A stretch of DNA of 64,000 nt, from assembly GCF_009649845.1 (NCBI RefSeq), contig NZ_WJIE01000001.1, positions 124,001 to 188,000 of the forward strand. Reading direction: 5' to 3'. Within the stretch, counting starts at the first letter, position 1; each line of letters opens with the position of its first letter. This DNA is from Polyangium spumosum. GTDB taxonomy: Bacteria; Myxococcota_A; Polyangia; Polyangiales; Polyangiaceae. Shown here piece after piece: positions 26,934 to 35,069 of the stretch. The position numbers and the translations under genes are program-made. The notes under the pieces were generated by a model. It searched no databases. It worked only from the letters and a program-made list of their open reading frames with translations, and was not told the DNA's origin.

Positions 26934-27671
26934 ATGAAATACCTGTCCCTCGCGGCCTTGAAGGTCGCGTTTGCTGATCTGTTCAGCGAGAGACACCCTG
27001 CGCTGGTCCTGTCCGGCGCGGGCAAGACGTACGAGCCGATCTTGCTGGCGAAGAAGCAGCAGATCGACGCGCTGCCGGGCACCTTGACGGGGAGCAAGCC
27101 GCTGGCAGAGGAGATCGCGGAGGCCGACGACATGCACGACGGCTTCGGCGGGGCGATCTGGCACATGGCAGAGGCATACGCGCGCTGGCCCAAGGCGCCG
27201 GAGCACGTACGGGCGGCAGCGTTGCGGGTGCGGGCGGCGATCATTCCGGAGCTCGACAATCTTCAGGCGTCCTACGTGGAGGAGGTCCACGCGGCGATCG
27301 AGAACCGGAAGAAGATCGAGGGTCTGAAGACGGACCTGCAGCTCATCCCGGTCGCGGAGGGGCTGACGTTGCTCGACTGGGCGGAGGGCTACGTGGGCAC
27401 GGCCGAGCAAATCGGGACGCTGCTGAGCCAGCGCGCGGACGCGGATACGGGCGCGCGTCGGGACGCCGGGCGGATCCGGACGGCGGCGCTGGCAGTCCTG
27501 GGCCGCTTCCGAGGCGCGCTCAACGACGAGGTCTCGGTGAACCTTGCGCTGCCGCGGGACCTGGAGGCGCAGGTCTTTGGTTTGTTCGACCAGCTCGCGC
27601 AGATGCGCGCCGACGCGCTGGCAAACAAGAAGGGCCCCCCAGGCGGCTCACCCCCCCCGCAATCCCCCTGA
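26934..27671 (+). CDS. hypothetical all-helical protein
   Basis: 245 residues, soluble, rich in Ala, Leu and Glu with long predicted helices and a Pro/Gly tail (GPPGGSPPPQSP). I do not recognise a family. There is no signal peptide, membrane segment or catalytic motif. The blocks EIAEADDMHDGFGGAIWHM and LDWAEGYVGTAEQIG may be diagnostic for a search. It follows the phosphorelay by 60 nt on the same strand but may have its own promoter. A repeat-filled gap follows it. Confidence 0.6.
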   Translation: MKYLSLAALKVAFADLFSERHPALVLSGAGKTYEPILLAKKQQIDALPGTLTGSKPLAEEIAEADDMHDGFGGAIWHMAEAYARWPKAPEHVRAAALRVRAAIIPELDNLQASYVEEVHAAIENRKKIEGLKTDLQLIPVAEGLTLLDWAEGYVGTAEQIGTLLSQRADADTGARRDAGRIRTAALAVLGRFRGALNDEVSVNLALPRDLEAQVFGLFDQLAQMRADALANKKGPPGGSPPPQSP

Positions 27672-27689
27672 CAATGCCCTCCGGGTCCG

Positions 27690-27982
27690 CTCGATCGGGC
27701 ACCGAAGGTATCGGCATCATCCCCGCGCGCGATCGATCGGGCATCGGGGCGGTCGGCACCATCCCCCCTGGCCGATCGATCGGGCATCGGGGTGGTCGGT
27801 TTCATCCCCCCTGGCCGATCGATCGGGCGGCGGGGAGGTCGATTTCATGCCGACGTGGGAGCGATCGGGCGGCGGGGGGATCGGTTTCATGGGGGATGCC
27901 CGATCGATCGGGGGGCGGAGGCATCGGTATCCTGTTGGTGTGGGAGCGATCGGACGGCGGGGGGGTCGGCTTGTCCAGAAGG
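27690..27982. repeat. second array: seven units of 42-43 bp built on GATCGATCGGG
   Basis: The word GATCGGG (or GATCGGA) recurs at 27693, 27735, 27778, 27821, 27863, 27906 and 27948, giving spacings of 42, 43, 43, 42, 43 and 42 bp. Between the words run CATCGGGG..GGTCGG and TTTCATCC or CCATCCCCCCTGG. The period and number of units equal those of the array at 4012, but the sequence differs. It lies between convergent genes and abuts the large inverted repeat. All three forward frames are partly open, but no protein-like sequence results. Confidence 0.82.
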
Positions 27983-28336
27983 CATGGGTCTCATCGGGCA
28001 GGCGCAGAGCCGGGGCGCTGCCCCGGACCCCGCGGGGGCTGTCCGCCCCTCGACCCGGACCAGGGCAAGCCCTGGACCTCAGGGGGGAAAACTGCGCTCC
28101 GCGCAGTTTACCCCACAGGCCGACGTCGAGGCCGTGTCGCCAGCAGAACCAGCAGCGCGGCGGTCTCGGTTGGCAGGGTCGTTGTTGGTCTTGACTGCGG
28201 CTGTTCGATGAACTGCGCGGAGCGCAGTTCATCGACGTTGGGTCCAGCCCCTGGCTGGTCCGGGTCCAGGGGCGGACAGCCCCTGGTGGGGCCTGGGGCA
28301 ACGCCCCAGCTCTGCGCCTGCCCGATGAGACCCATG
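27983..28336. repeat. large inverted repeat with ~126-bp arms
   Basis: The left arm (27983-28109) begins CATGGGTCTCATCGGGCAGG; the right arm (28211-28336) ends with its complement. Both share the internal blocks GGGGCTGTCCGCCCCT and GACCCGGACCAG, and each has at its inner end a perfect small hairpin (AACTGCGC, 3-nt loop, GCGCAGTT). About 100 bp separate the arms. It fills the rest of the 687-bp gap between two convergent genes, so it could act as a two-way terminator, or be a non-autonomous mobile repeat. No gene is present. Confidence 0.8.
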
Positions 28337-28358
28337 CTCAGCTCCCGGCTCCCGCCTC

Positions 28359-30278
28359 CTACTTCGTGAAATCGCAGCTCCCGCCTGTGCACGCCTCCGG
28401 CACCGTGATCGTCGGCTGCCCGTCCCAGACCGACTTCAGGTACGCCGTGATCTGCGCCCGCGCCGCGTCACCCGCGGGACCGCCGTTCGCGGCGAAGCCG
28501 TGGATGTCGTACGGGTCGTCGCTCGGAACCTTGTATTGCGTGAGGCCGCTCTTGCCGACGATCTCCGTCGAGGACTCGATCCCCGCCGTCGGCCGTAATA
28601 CCGCGCCGACCTGACCTGCGCCCACCGCCACGGACAGGAGCGCCGTGCCCTCGTTCGGCAGGATGGGATCGCCGATGCTCTCCTGGATGAGATATGCCGT
28701 CGGCTCCTCCGGCATTCGATCCGCCCAGCTCGAGCCGTCCACCTCGTCCCAGTTCGATTGGCTCAAGGCCAGCGCATATCCCACGTCGAGGTTGCCGCCG
28801 TACGTCGTCTGCAAGAGGCCCCGCACCGTCGCATACACGTCCGAGCCGGGGATGAAATGCGACCACCCCGCCCCGGGCACGTTGAGCACGCCGTGGTGCA
28901 TGTCCGGGTCCGCCGAGGCATACACGAGGCCAAGCGTGCCGCCGAGCGAGCCACCCGCCCAGACTGGGATGCTGCCGTCCGGCTTGCGGTCGATGAGCGG
29001 GTTCGCTGCGCCGTCGAACGTCGGGCCCGAGAGGAGCTCGCCGAGCACGGTGTCCATCGACCGCTGGATCGCCGCGCCGTCCGCGAGCGCCTGCAGGAGC
29101 CGCGCCGTCGAGCGGTGTGTGGCCTCGGCCATCCGCGTGAGGTTGACGAAGGTCTCGATGAGGTCGTCGCCGGTCCAGCCGACGAAACGAATGCCGACCT
29201 TGCCGACGCCACTCTGGCCGAGCTGGGTGTCGAACGCGCTGTCGTCGACGTCGCCGCCCATGCCGTGGCCATACATCACGAATCGGTAATCACCGACGCC
29301 CGCAGGGACCATCACCCGGAACGGCGCCTCGTGTGTGCCGCTCTCGACCACGTCGCCGGCCGCGTCGAGCGAGAGGTCGAAATCGTCCTCCAGGAACGAA
29401 GGGAGCCCGACGAGGCGACCACGCACGATGGCCGCGATGGATACGTTCGGGGTCCAGACGACGGAGTCGATTTCCACCGTGATTTTGCCTTGCGAGACGG
29501 CGTCGATCGCGGCCTCGCGCATGGCCGTGAGCCGCTTCGTGGCGTCGTCGCCGGAGCGGGTCGTGAAATCGAAGACGCGGAGCACACGCGCCGGATCGAT
29601 GCCCGCGTCCGCGAGCAGCTTTCGCGTCGGGGCGTGATAACCGCGGAGATTGGCCTCGGCCTGCGAGTCGGGCTCGACGAGGCCAAGCGCGACCTGGGTC
29701 TGGCGCGTGGGCGCGATGGCGGCGCCGTCTTCATAGGTGAGGTCGTTCAGCACGACGCCGACGTAATCGGCGCCGGGCTCGAGCGGGCGCGTGGGATAAG
29801 CGAGGAGCAGGGTCTCGGTGGCGGTGTCCTCGCCCGGAAGGGTGGAGAGGCGCAAGGGGACGGATTCACCACGGCGGGGATGGTCGGGCTGCGCGAGCAA
29901 GAGGCGCACGGGGCCGTCGGCCGAGGTGGCCGCGGGGGCCACGACGGGGCCGGGGAACCCCACGACGAGCGGGGTGACGCGCGAGAAGCCGTCGGCGAGG
30001 GCGAGGGAGCGAGGATCGTCGGCGACGGGCAGGCTCGTGGCCTCGACGTGGAGGCGGACGCCCGTGGCCGTGGCGGCGTCGGCCTTCAAGTAAGCGCTGG
30101 AGGGCCAGGGCAGGAGGCAACGAAGCTCGTCGGGATCACCACACGGGGCCGTGAGCGGCGCGCGCTGGTCGGCAGCACGATCGGGCGCGGTGAAGGCGAC
30201 GGAGGAGGTGTCCTCACCACCGCAGGCGGCGAGGAGGAGCGCAAAAGCGAAGAAGGAGCGGCGAGCGTGATGGAGCAT
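28359..30278 (-). CDS. lipoprotein with alpha/beta-hydrolase-like domain
   Basis: 639 residues. The signal helix ends in lipobox LAAC (C19), then a short Ser/Thr/Asp linker. The mature protein contains GGSLGG, a possible nucleophile elbow (GxSxG), and upstream MYGHGMGGD, a possible oxyanion-loop segment, suggesting an esterase/hydrolase fold; a late acidic and HGF segment could supply the rest of a triad. The N-terminal ~300 residues are unassigned. ATG 30278 is chosen for the signal. It lies 42 nt after the sdhC-like gene on the same strand. Substrate unknown. Confidence 0.65.
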   Translation of the reverse strand: MLHHARRSFFAFALLLAACGGEDTSSVAFTAPDRAADQRAPLTAPCGDPDELRCLLPWPSSAYLKADAATATGVRLHVEATSLPVADDPRSLALADGFSRVTPLVVGFPGPVVAPAATSADGPVRLLLAQPDHPRRGESVPLRLSTLPGEDTATETLLLAYPTRPLEPGADYVGVVLNDLTYEDGAAIAPTRQTQVALGLVEPDSQAEANLRGYHAPTRKLLADAGIDPARVLRVFDFTTRSGDDATKRLTAMREAAIDAVSQGKITVEIDSVVWTPNVSIAAIVRGRLVGLPSFLEDDFDLSLDAAGDVVESGTHEAPFRVMVPAGVGDYRFVMYGHGMGGDVDDSAFDTQLGQSGVGKVGIRFVGWTGDDLIETFVNLTRMAEATHRSTARLLQALADGAAIQRSMDTVLGELLSGPTFDGAANPLIDRKPDGSIPVWAGGSLGGTLGLVYASADPDMHHGVLNVPGAGWSHFIPGSDVYATVRGLLQTTYGGNLDVGYALALSQSNWDEVDGSSWADRMPEEPTAYLIQESIGDPILPNEGTALLSVAVGAGQVGAVLRPTAGIESSTEIVGKSGLTQYKVPSDDPYDIHGFAANGGPAGDAARAQITAYLKSVWDGQPTITVPEACTGGSCDFTK

Positions 30279-30320
30279 GGCGAGGCCACCGTAACGGAGT
30301 GGCCACGCCGGGGAAATGGT

Positions 30321-30974
30321 TCAGGCGCCCGCGCGCCAGAGGGCGTAAATCGCGGCCCAGGACATGGCGAGCAGGACGACGAAGAAGACGTAGGAGAGGC
30401 GCTCGATGGTGCGGAGCGACTTGCGGCTCGCGGCGAGGCCCCAGCCCATGGCGAAGGTGCCGATGCCATTGGCGAGGTGGTAGGCGACGCCGAGGGTGCC
30501 GAGCAGGTAGACCACGAGCGTGGGCATGTGGTGGTGCATCTCGCGCGAGATGTCCGCGAAGGTCTCGGCATGGCCGAGCAGGAGCCGCGGGCGGAGCATC
30601 GCGAGCCAGATGTGCGCGCCGAGGAAAAAGAGCACGCCGACGGCGCTCGCGCGCTGGAGGAGGAAGCGGAAGTTGGCGAAGTAGCCGTACTTCTCGTTGT
30701 TCGGGCGCATGCTCGTGAGCCGGCCGATGCCCCAGATCGTGTGGAACACGAGGGGCAGGAGCACGACGACGAGCGTGGCCGCATGCGCGACGGGGTGCGG
30801 GTGATGGGTGACGGACGTCTGCCACGCCTCGGCGCCCTGGAAGGCCGAGAGGTTGTCCCAGACGTGGTTCACGGTCCAGACGCCGAGCGGCGCCACGGCG
30901 AGCAGCGATCCGAGGCGCGAGGCGACGAAGGTCTTGCGCGCGCCACGAGAAGCATCGAGGGTCTCGGCCGACAT
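30321..30974 (-). CDS. sdhC: succinate dehydrogenase cytochrome b558-type subunit
   Basis: 217 residues with five hydrophobic segments. Four His residues, H37, H78, H121 and H166, lie in successive helices at about 43-residue spacing, the arrangement of the dihaem b558 anchor of Bacillus-type succinate:quinone oxidoreductase. It would anchor SdhAB and carry electrons to quinone. sdhA and sdhB normally follow it, but here the next gene is a lipoprotein hydrolase, so it is either detached from its partners or serves another complex. ATG 30974 gives a family-like N-terminus; longer readings are shadow of the dinB region. Confidence 0.85.
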   Translation of the reverse strand: MSAETLDASRGARKTFVASRLGSLLAVAPLGVWTVNHVWDNLSAFQGAEAWQTSVTHHPHPVAHAATLVVVLLPLVFHTIWGIGRLTSMRPNNEKYGYFANFRFLLQRASAVGVLFFLGAHIWLAMLRPRLLLGHAETFADISREMHHHMPTLVVYLLGTLGVAYHLANGIGTFAMGWGLAASRKSLRTIERLSYVFFVVLLAMSWAAIYALWRAGA

Positions 30975-31017
30975 GCGCTCGGCCTTAGTAGCTTTGGGCG
31001 CGAATGACAAGAGCTGG

Positions 31018-32253
31018 CTAGCGCTTGCGGTGGCCAGGAGGCTCGTCGAATCGGGCCGCGCCGACTTTTCTGCGCGCCTCGTCGTCCGTGTTGCCATGCC
31101 CGAGACGCGCGACGTCGGCAGGGACGACGGCCGCAGCGCCGAAGCGGTCGGCGATGCGGTCGAGGACCTGGTTGAGGCGCTTCGAGCGTTGCGCCCCCTG
31201 GTCGAAGAGGCCGAGCTGGCCGCCGCCGCGGCTGAGGTCGTGGGCCGTGACGCCCGTGAGGCGGACACGCCGCGACAGGGGCAGGCCGTCGAGGAGCGCG
31301 AGGGCCGCGCGGTGGAGGAGCGCTCCGTCGTCGGTGGGCTCGTCGAGCGTGGCGCGGCGGGTGACGAGGGTGTGGTCGGAGAGCTTGACCTTGAGGACGA
31401 CCGCACGCGCGACGAGGCCGGCGCGGCGCAAGCGGCGGCCCACACGCAAGGCCTGCGCGTGCACGTGCGGGGCGAGGGCGCCGATGCCCTGGAGGTCTTG
31501 CTCGAAGGTGTCCTCGGCCCCGAGCGATTTCTGCTCGCGATCAGGGATGACGGGGCGGTCGTCCCCATGGCCCGTGGCGAGGGCATGGATGTGCGGGCCG
31601 AGCTTGCCGAGCAAGACGCCGAGCGAAGCAGGATCCCGCGCAGCGACGTCGCCGACGGTGTGCAAGCCGTGCGCGCGCAGAATCTCCTCGGTCTTCGGGC
31701 CGACCCCCCAGAGGCGCGCGACGGGCAGCGGCGCGAGGAAGCGGGTGGTGTCCTCGGGCGCGACGACACGCTGGCCGTTCGGCTTGGCGAGGTCGGAGGC
31801 GATCTTGGCGACGAGCTTCGAGGAGGCGACGCCCGCCGAGGCCGGGAGGTGGACCTCGTCGGCGATACGCGCGCGTACGTGCGCGGCGATGGCCTCGCCC
31901 GTGCCGAAGAGGGCGCGGGAGGCGGTGACGTCGAGGAAGGCCTCGTCGAGCGAGAGGGGCTCGACGAGGGGGGTGACGGACTCGAAGATGGCGTGGATCT
32001 GCTCGCTCGCCTCGACGTACGCGGCGAAGCGAGGAGGGACGACGACGGCGCCCGGCGCGAGGGCGAGGGCGCGAGCCATGGGCATGGCGCTGCGGACGCC
32101 GAAGGGGCGGACCTCGTAGGAAGCAGCGAGGACGACGCCGCGGCGCGGATGGCCGCCGACGATGACGGGGCGGCCGCGGAGGGCAGGGTCGTCGCGTTGC
32201 TCGACGGAGGCGTAAAACGCATCCATGTCGACGTGGACGACGACCCGGCTCAT
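31018..32253 (-). CDS. dinB: DNA polymerase IV (Y-family)
   Basis: 411 residues. Catalytic acids are in VDMDAFYASVE near the N-terminus and SLDEAFLD about 100 residues on. The helix-hairpin-helix thumb WGVGPKTEEIL and the little-finger region are complete. The enzyme makes error-prone bypass synthesis across lesions and also pairs with the clamp; a QLGLFD motif near the C-terminus looks like the clamp-binding peptide. ATG 32253 is chosen; the gene is divergent from the bacteriophytochrome, with 82 bp between. Confidence 0.95.
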   Translation of the reverse strand: MSRVVVHVDMDAFYASVEQRDDPALRGRPVIVGGHPRRGVVLAASYEVRPFGVRSAMPMARALALAPGAVVVPPRFAAYVEASEQIHAIFESVTPLVEPLSLDEAFLDVTASRALFGTGEAIAAHVRARIADEVHLPASAGVASSKLVAKIASDLAKPNGQRVVAPEDTTRFLAPLPVARLWGVGPKTEEILRAHGLHTVGDVAARDPASLGVLLGKLGPHIHALATGHGDDRPVIPDREQKSLGAEDTFEQDLQGIGALAPHVHAQALRVGRRLRRAGLVARAVVLKVKLSDHTLVTRRATLDEPTDDGALLHRAALALLDGLPLSRRVRLTGVTAHDLSRGGGQLGLFDQGAQRSKRLNQVLDRIADRFGAAAVVPADVARLGHGNTDDEARRKVGAARFDEPPGHRKR

Positions 32254-32335
32254 GGGGCGAGGGTATGCCACGTCGTGGCAATGTTCGTATCCGAAAAACA
32301 CGGCCGAGGACGCCCGGGTGTGACATCGGGCCCCG

Positions 32336-34684
32336 GTGTTGCTTCGGAGCCCGCGCGTGGCCATCGCGGCAGCAGCATCCGAGCTCGACATCTCGCCCGC
32401 AGAGCTCGAGGAGTGCGCGCGGGAGCCGATCCACGTCCCGGGCAGCGTGCAGCCGCACGGCGCGCTGATCACCGTGCGCGAGGACGATCTGCGGATCGCG
32501 CAGGCGAGCGAGAACACCCAGGCCCTCGTCGGCGTGGACGCGCGCGCGCTCGTCGGCAGGCCCCTGCGGGCGCTCCTGGATCCAGCGTCGTGGGGCCCCC
32601 TCGAGCGCGCCCTCGGGCGCCCCTCGCTCCGCAAGGAGAGCCCGCTGCCGATGCGCTTCGCGGGGCTCGCGTTGACGGCGACGATGCACCGATCGGAGGG
32701 GCTCGTGGTGATCGAGCTGGAGGCGCCAGGTCCGCCCGAGGAGGAGCGGATCGCAGGCGCGCTCGAGCTCGTGCTCGAGCGGCTCGGAGGAGCACGATCG
32801 GTGCTGGATCTGCTCGGAATCGTGACGTCCGAGCTCAAGGCGCTGACGGGCTACGACCGGGTGATGATCTACCGGTTCCACGAGGACGGGCACGGCGAGG
32901 TCGTGGTCGAGGAGCGCGAGGCGGAGATGGAGCCGTACCTCGGGCTGCACTACCCGGCCTCGGACATCCCGCCGCAGGCGCGCCGGCTGTACAAGAAGAA
33001 CCCGATCCGGTGCATCCGGGACGTGGAGGCGCGCGACGCGCAGATCGTGCCGGAAGAGAACCCGCGGACCGGCCGCCCGCTCGACCTGAGCGACGCATGG
33101 CTGCGCAGCGTCTCGCCGGTGCACGTGCAATACCTCCGCAACATGGGGGCACGCGCGTCGATGTCGATCTCGATCGTGCGCGAGGGCGAGCTGTTCGGCC
33201 TCGTCGCATGCCACCACCGCGTGCCGCGGCTGCTCGGGCCGGCGACACGCGGGATGTGCGTGGTGCTCGGGCGCATGGTGTCGCTCCAGGTCGAGGTGCT
33301 CGCGCAACACGAGGCGACGGAGCAGAAGCTCCGCGCGAGCCGGCGCGCGCAGCGCTACGTGGAGCAAGTGACGCAGGGGCTCGGCGCGGCAGGAAAACGC
33401 GCGCCGGCGACGGGCGACGCGGAGAGGGGCCTGCTCGGGCAGGTGGAGGCGCTCTCGGGGTTCGTGGAGGCGACGGGCGTGGCCGTGGTGGACGAGCAGA
33501 ACGTGGCGACGGCCGGAGTGACGCCGGCGCGGGAGCAGGTGCTCGGGATCGTGGCGTGGCTGCGCGAGGTGATGGCGGAGCCGATCTACGCGACGGACGC
33601 GCTGGGGGAGGAGCTGCCCGAGGCGCGCGCGCTCGCGCCCGTGGCGAGCGGGCTGCTCGTGACGTCGTTCAGCCCAGGGGCGCGGACGCTGCTCATGTGG
33701 TTCCGGCCGGAGGTGGAGCGGACGGTCACGTGGGGCGGCGATCCACGCAAGCCGCTCACGCGGGATCCGATGACGATGCGGCTCGCGCCGCGGCGGTCGT
33801 TCGAGGTGTGGCGACAGACGGTGAAGGGGCGCGCGGAGCCCTGGAAGCCGTGGGAAATCGAGGCGGCGAGCGCGCTACGCGCGGCCGTGGCGGCGATCGT
33901 GCTGGGGCAAGCGGCGGAGCTCGCGCGGCTGGCGTCGGATCTGCGGGCGGCGCTGCGGACGCGGGACGATTTCCTCACGGTGGCGTCGCACGAGCTGCGC
34001 ACGCCGATCGCGACGCTGCGGCTGACGCTCGACGGGCTCGAGCGCGCGGTGTCGCGCGCGGAGGGGGGGCTGCGGCCGGCGGAGGCGCTGCCGCGGATCG
34101 AGATGGCGCAGCGGCAGGTGGAGCGGACGGCGTCGCTCGTGGATCAGCTCCTCGACGTGTCGAAGCTGTCGTCGGGCAAGCTCGCGCTTTCGTTCTCGGA
34201 GATGGATCTCGGGGGGCTCGTGCGTCGGGTGGCGGAGCGGCACTTGCTGCCGGCGGCGGCGGCGGGGTGCACGATGGAGGTGCACGCGGAGCCGGGGGTC
34301 GTGGGGCAATGGGACGAGGGGCGGCTCGATCAGGTGGTGACGAACCTGCTCACGAACGCGATCAAGTACGGCGCGGGGAAGCCGGTGACGATCGAGGTGA
34401 CGGCGGGGCGAGGGGAGGCGGAGATCGTGGTGAAGGATCGGGGCATCGGCATCCCGGTCGAGGCGCAGGCGCGGATCTTCGAGCGATTCGAGCGAGCGGT
34501 GCCGACGAGCCATTACGGAGGGTTCGGGCTGGGGCTCTGGATCGTGAAGCAGTTCGTGGAGCAAATGGGCGGTCGCGTGTCGGTGGACTCGACGGAGGGT
34601 CGAGGCGCGACGTTCACGGTGCGGCTGCCGCTCGTGAGGAGGGTGAGACACGAGGAGGAGGGCCAGGGCGTTGCTGGAGCCTAA
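32336..34684 (+). CDS. bphP: bacteriophytochrome histidine kinase
   Basis: About 782 residues in the canonical order PAS-GAF-PHY-HisKA-HATPase_c. The biliverdin-binding Cys is C27 in ECAREPIHVPG, the GAF signature reads YPASDIPPQAR, and the PHY tongue carries PRRSF. Phospho-acceptor H552 is in SHELRTPIA, with NLLTNAIKYG and GFGLGLWIVKQ following. It should be a red/far-red light sensor with light-dependent kinase activity. GTG 32336 is the longest start; GTG 32357 is also possible. The receiver gene overlaps its end by 14 nt. No haem oxygenase (bphO) gene is seen here. Confidence 0.95.
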   Translation: MLLRSPRVAIAAAASELDISPAELEECAREPIHVPGSVQPHGALITVREDDLRIAQASENTQALVGVDARALVGRPLRALLDPASWGPLERALGRPSLRKESPLPMRFAGLALTATMHRSEGLVVIELEAPGPPEEERIAGALELVLERLGGARSVLDLLGIVTSELKALTGYDRVMIYRFHEDGHGEVVVEEREAEMEPYLGLHYPASDIPPQARRLYKKNPIRCIRDVEARDAQIVPEENPRTGRPLDLSDAWLRSVSPVHVQYLRNMGARASMSISIVREGELFGLVACHHRVPRLLGPATRGMCVVLGRMVSLQVEVLAQHEATEQKLRASRRAQRYVEQVTQGLGAAGKRAPATGDAERGLLGQVEALSGFVEATGVAVVDEQNVATAGVTPAREQVLGIVAWLREVMAEPIYATDALGEELPEARALAPVASGLLVTSFSPGARTLLMWFRPEVERTVTWGGDPRKPLTRDPMTMRLAPRRSFEVWRQTVKGRAEPWKPWEIEAASALRAAVAAIVLGQAAELARLASDLRAALRTRDDFLTVASHELRTPIATLRLTLDGLERAVSRAEGGLRPAEALPRIEMAQRQVERTASLVDQLLDVSKLSSGKLALSFSEMDLGGLVRRVAERHLLPAAAAGCTMEVHAEPGVVGQWDEGRLDQVVTNLLTNAIKYGAGKPVTIEVTAGRGEAEIVVKDRGIGIPVEAQARIFERFERAVPTSHYGGFGLGLWIVKQFVEQMGGRVSVDSTEGRGATFTVRLPLVRRVRHEEEGQGVAGA

Positions 34685-35069
34685 CCGCTGCGTGCTGGTG
34701 GTGGACGACGACGAGGACCTTCGCCAGGCGGTGTCGTCGGTCCTCTCGGAGGAGGGGTATCAGGTGCTGGAGGCGGCGAACGGGGCCGAGGCGCTCTCGC
34801 GGCTGCACAGCGGGCCGATCCCGGACGTGATCCTGCTCGATCTGATGATGCCGGTGATGAACGGGGCGCAATTCCGGATCGCGCAGACGTCGGATCCGTC
34901 GCTCGCAGAGGTGCCCGTCGTGGTGATGACGGCGGCCGGGGCGAGGGCCGAGGAGCCCATCGAGGCGATCCGGCCGACGCGCGTGTTGCACAAGCCGGTC
35001 GGGCTCATGCCGCTGCTCGATACGGTGGAAGAGGTGGCGTCAAGAAGGCGAAACGGCGGGACGAAGTAG
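34671..35069 (+). CDS. single-domain response regulator paired with the bacteriophytochrome
   Basis: 132 residues, one receiver: acidic pocket VDDDED, phosphorylation site D57 in LLDLMMP, and Lys in VLHKPVG. It has no output domain. No ATG fits; TTG 34671 lies behind a GAGGAGGGCC stretch and overlaps the end of bphP by 14 nt, pointing to coupled translation. Its 3' end runs 30 nt into the convergent P450 gene. Confidence 0.88.
   Translation: MLEPNRCVLVVDDDEDLRQAVSSVLSEEGYQVLEAANGAEALSRLHSGPIPDVILLDLMMPVMNGAQFRIAQTSDPSLAEVPVVVMTAAGARAEEPIEAIRPTRVLHKPVGLMPLLDTVEEVASRRRNGGTK

Noticed and set aside
27674-28369. Open frames through the second repeat array and inverted repeat
   Set aside because: They are open in several frames because of the repeat, show only the repeat read as peptide, and have no start signal.
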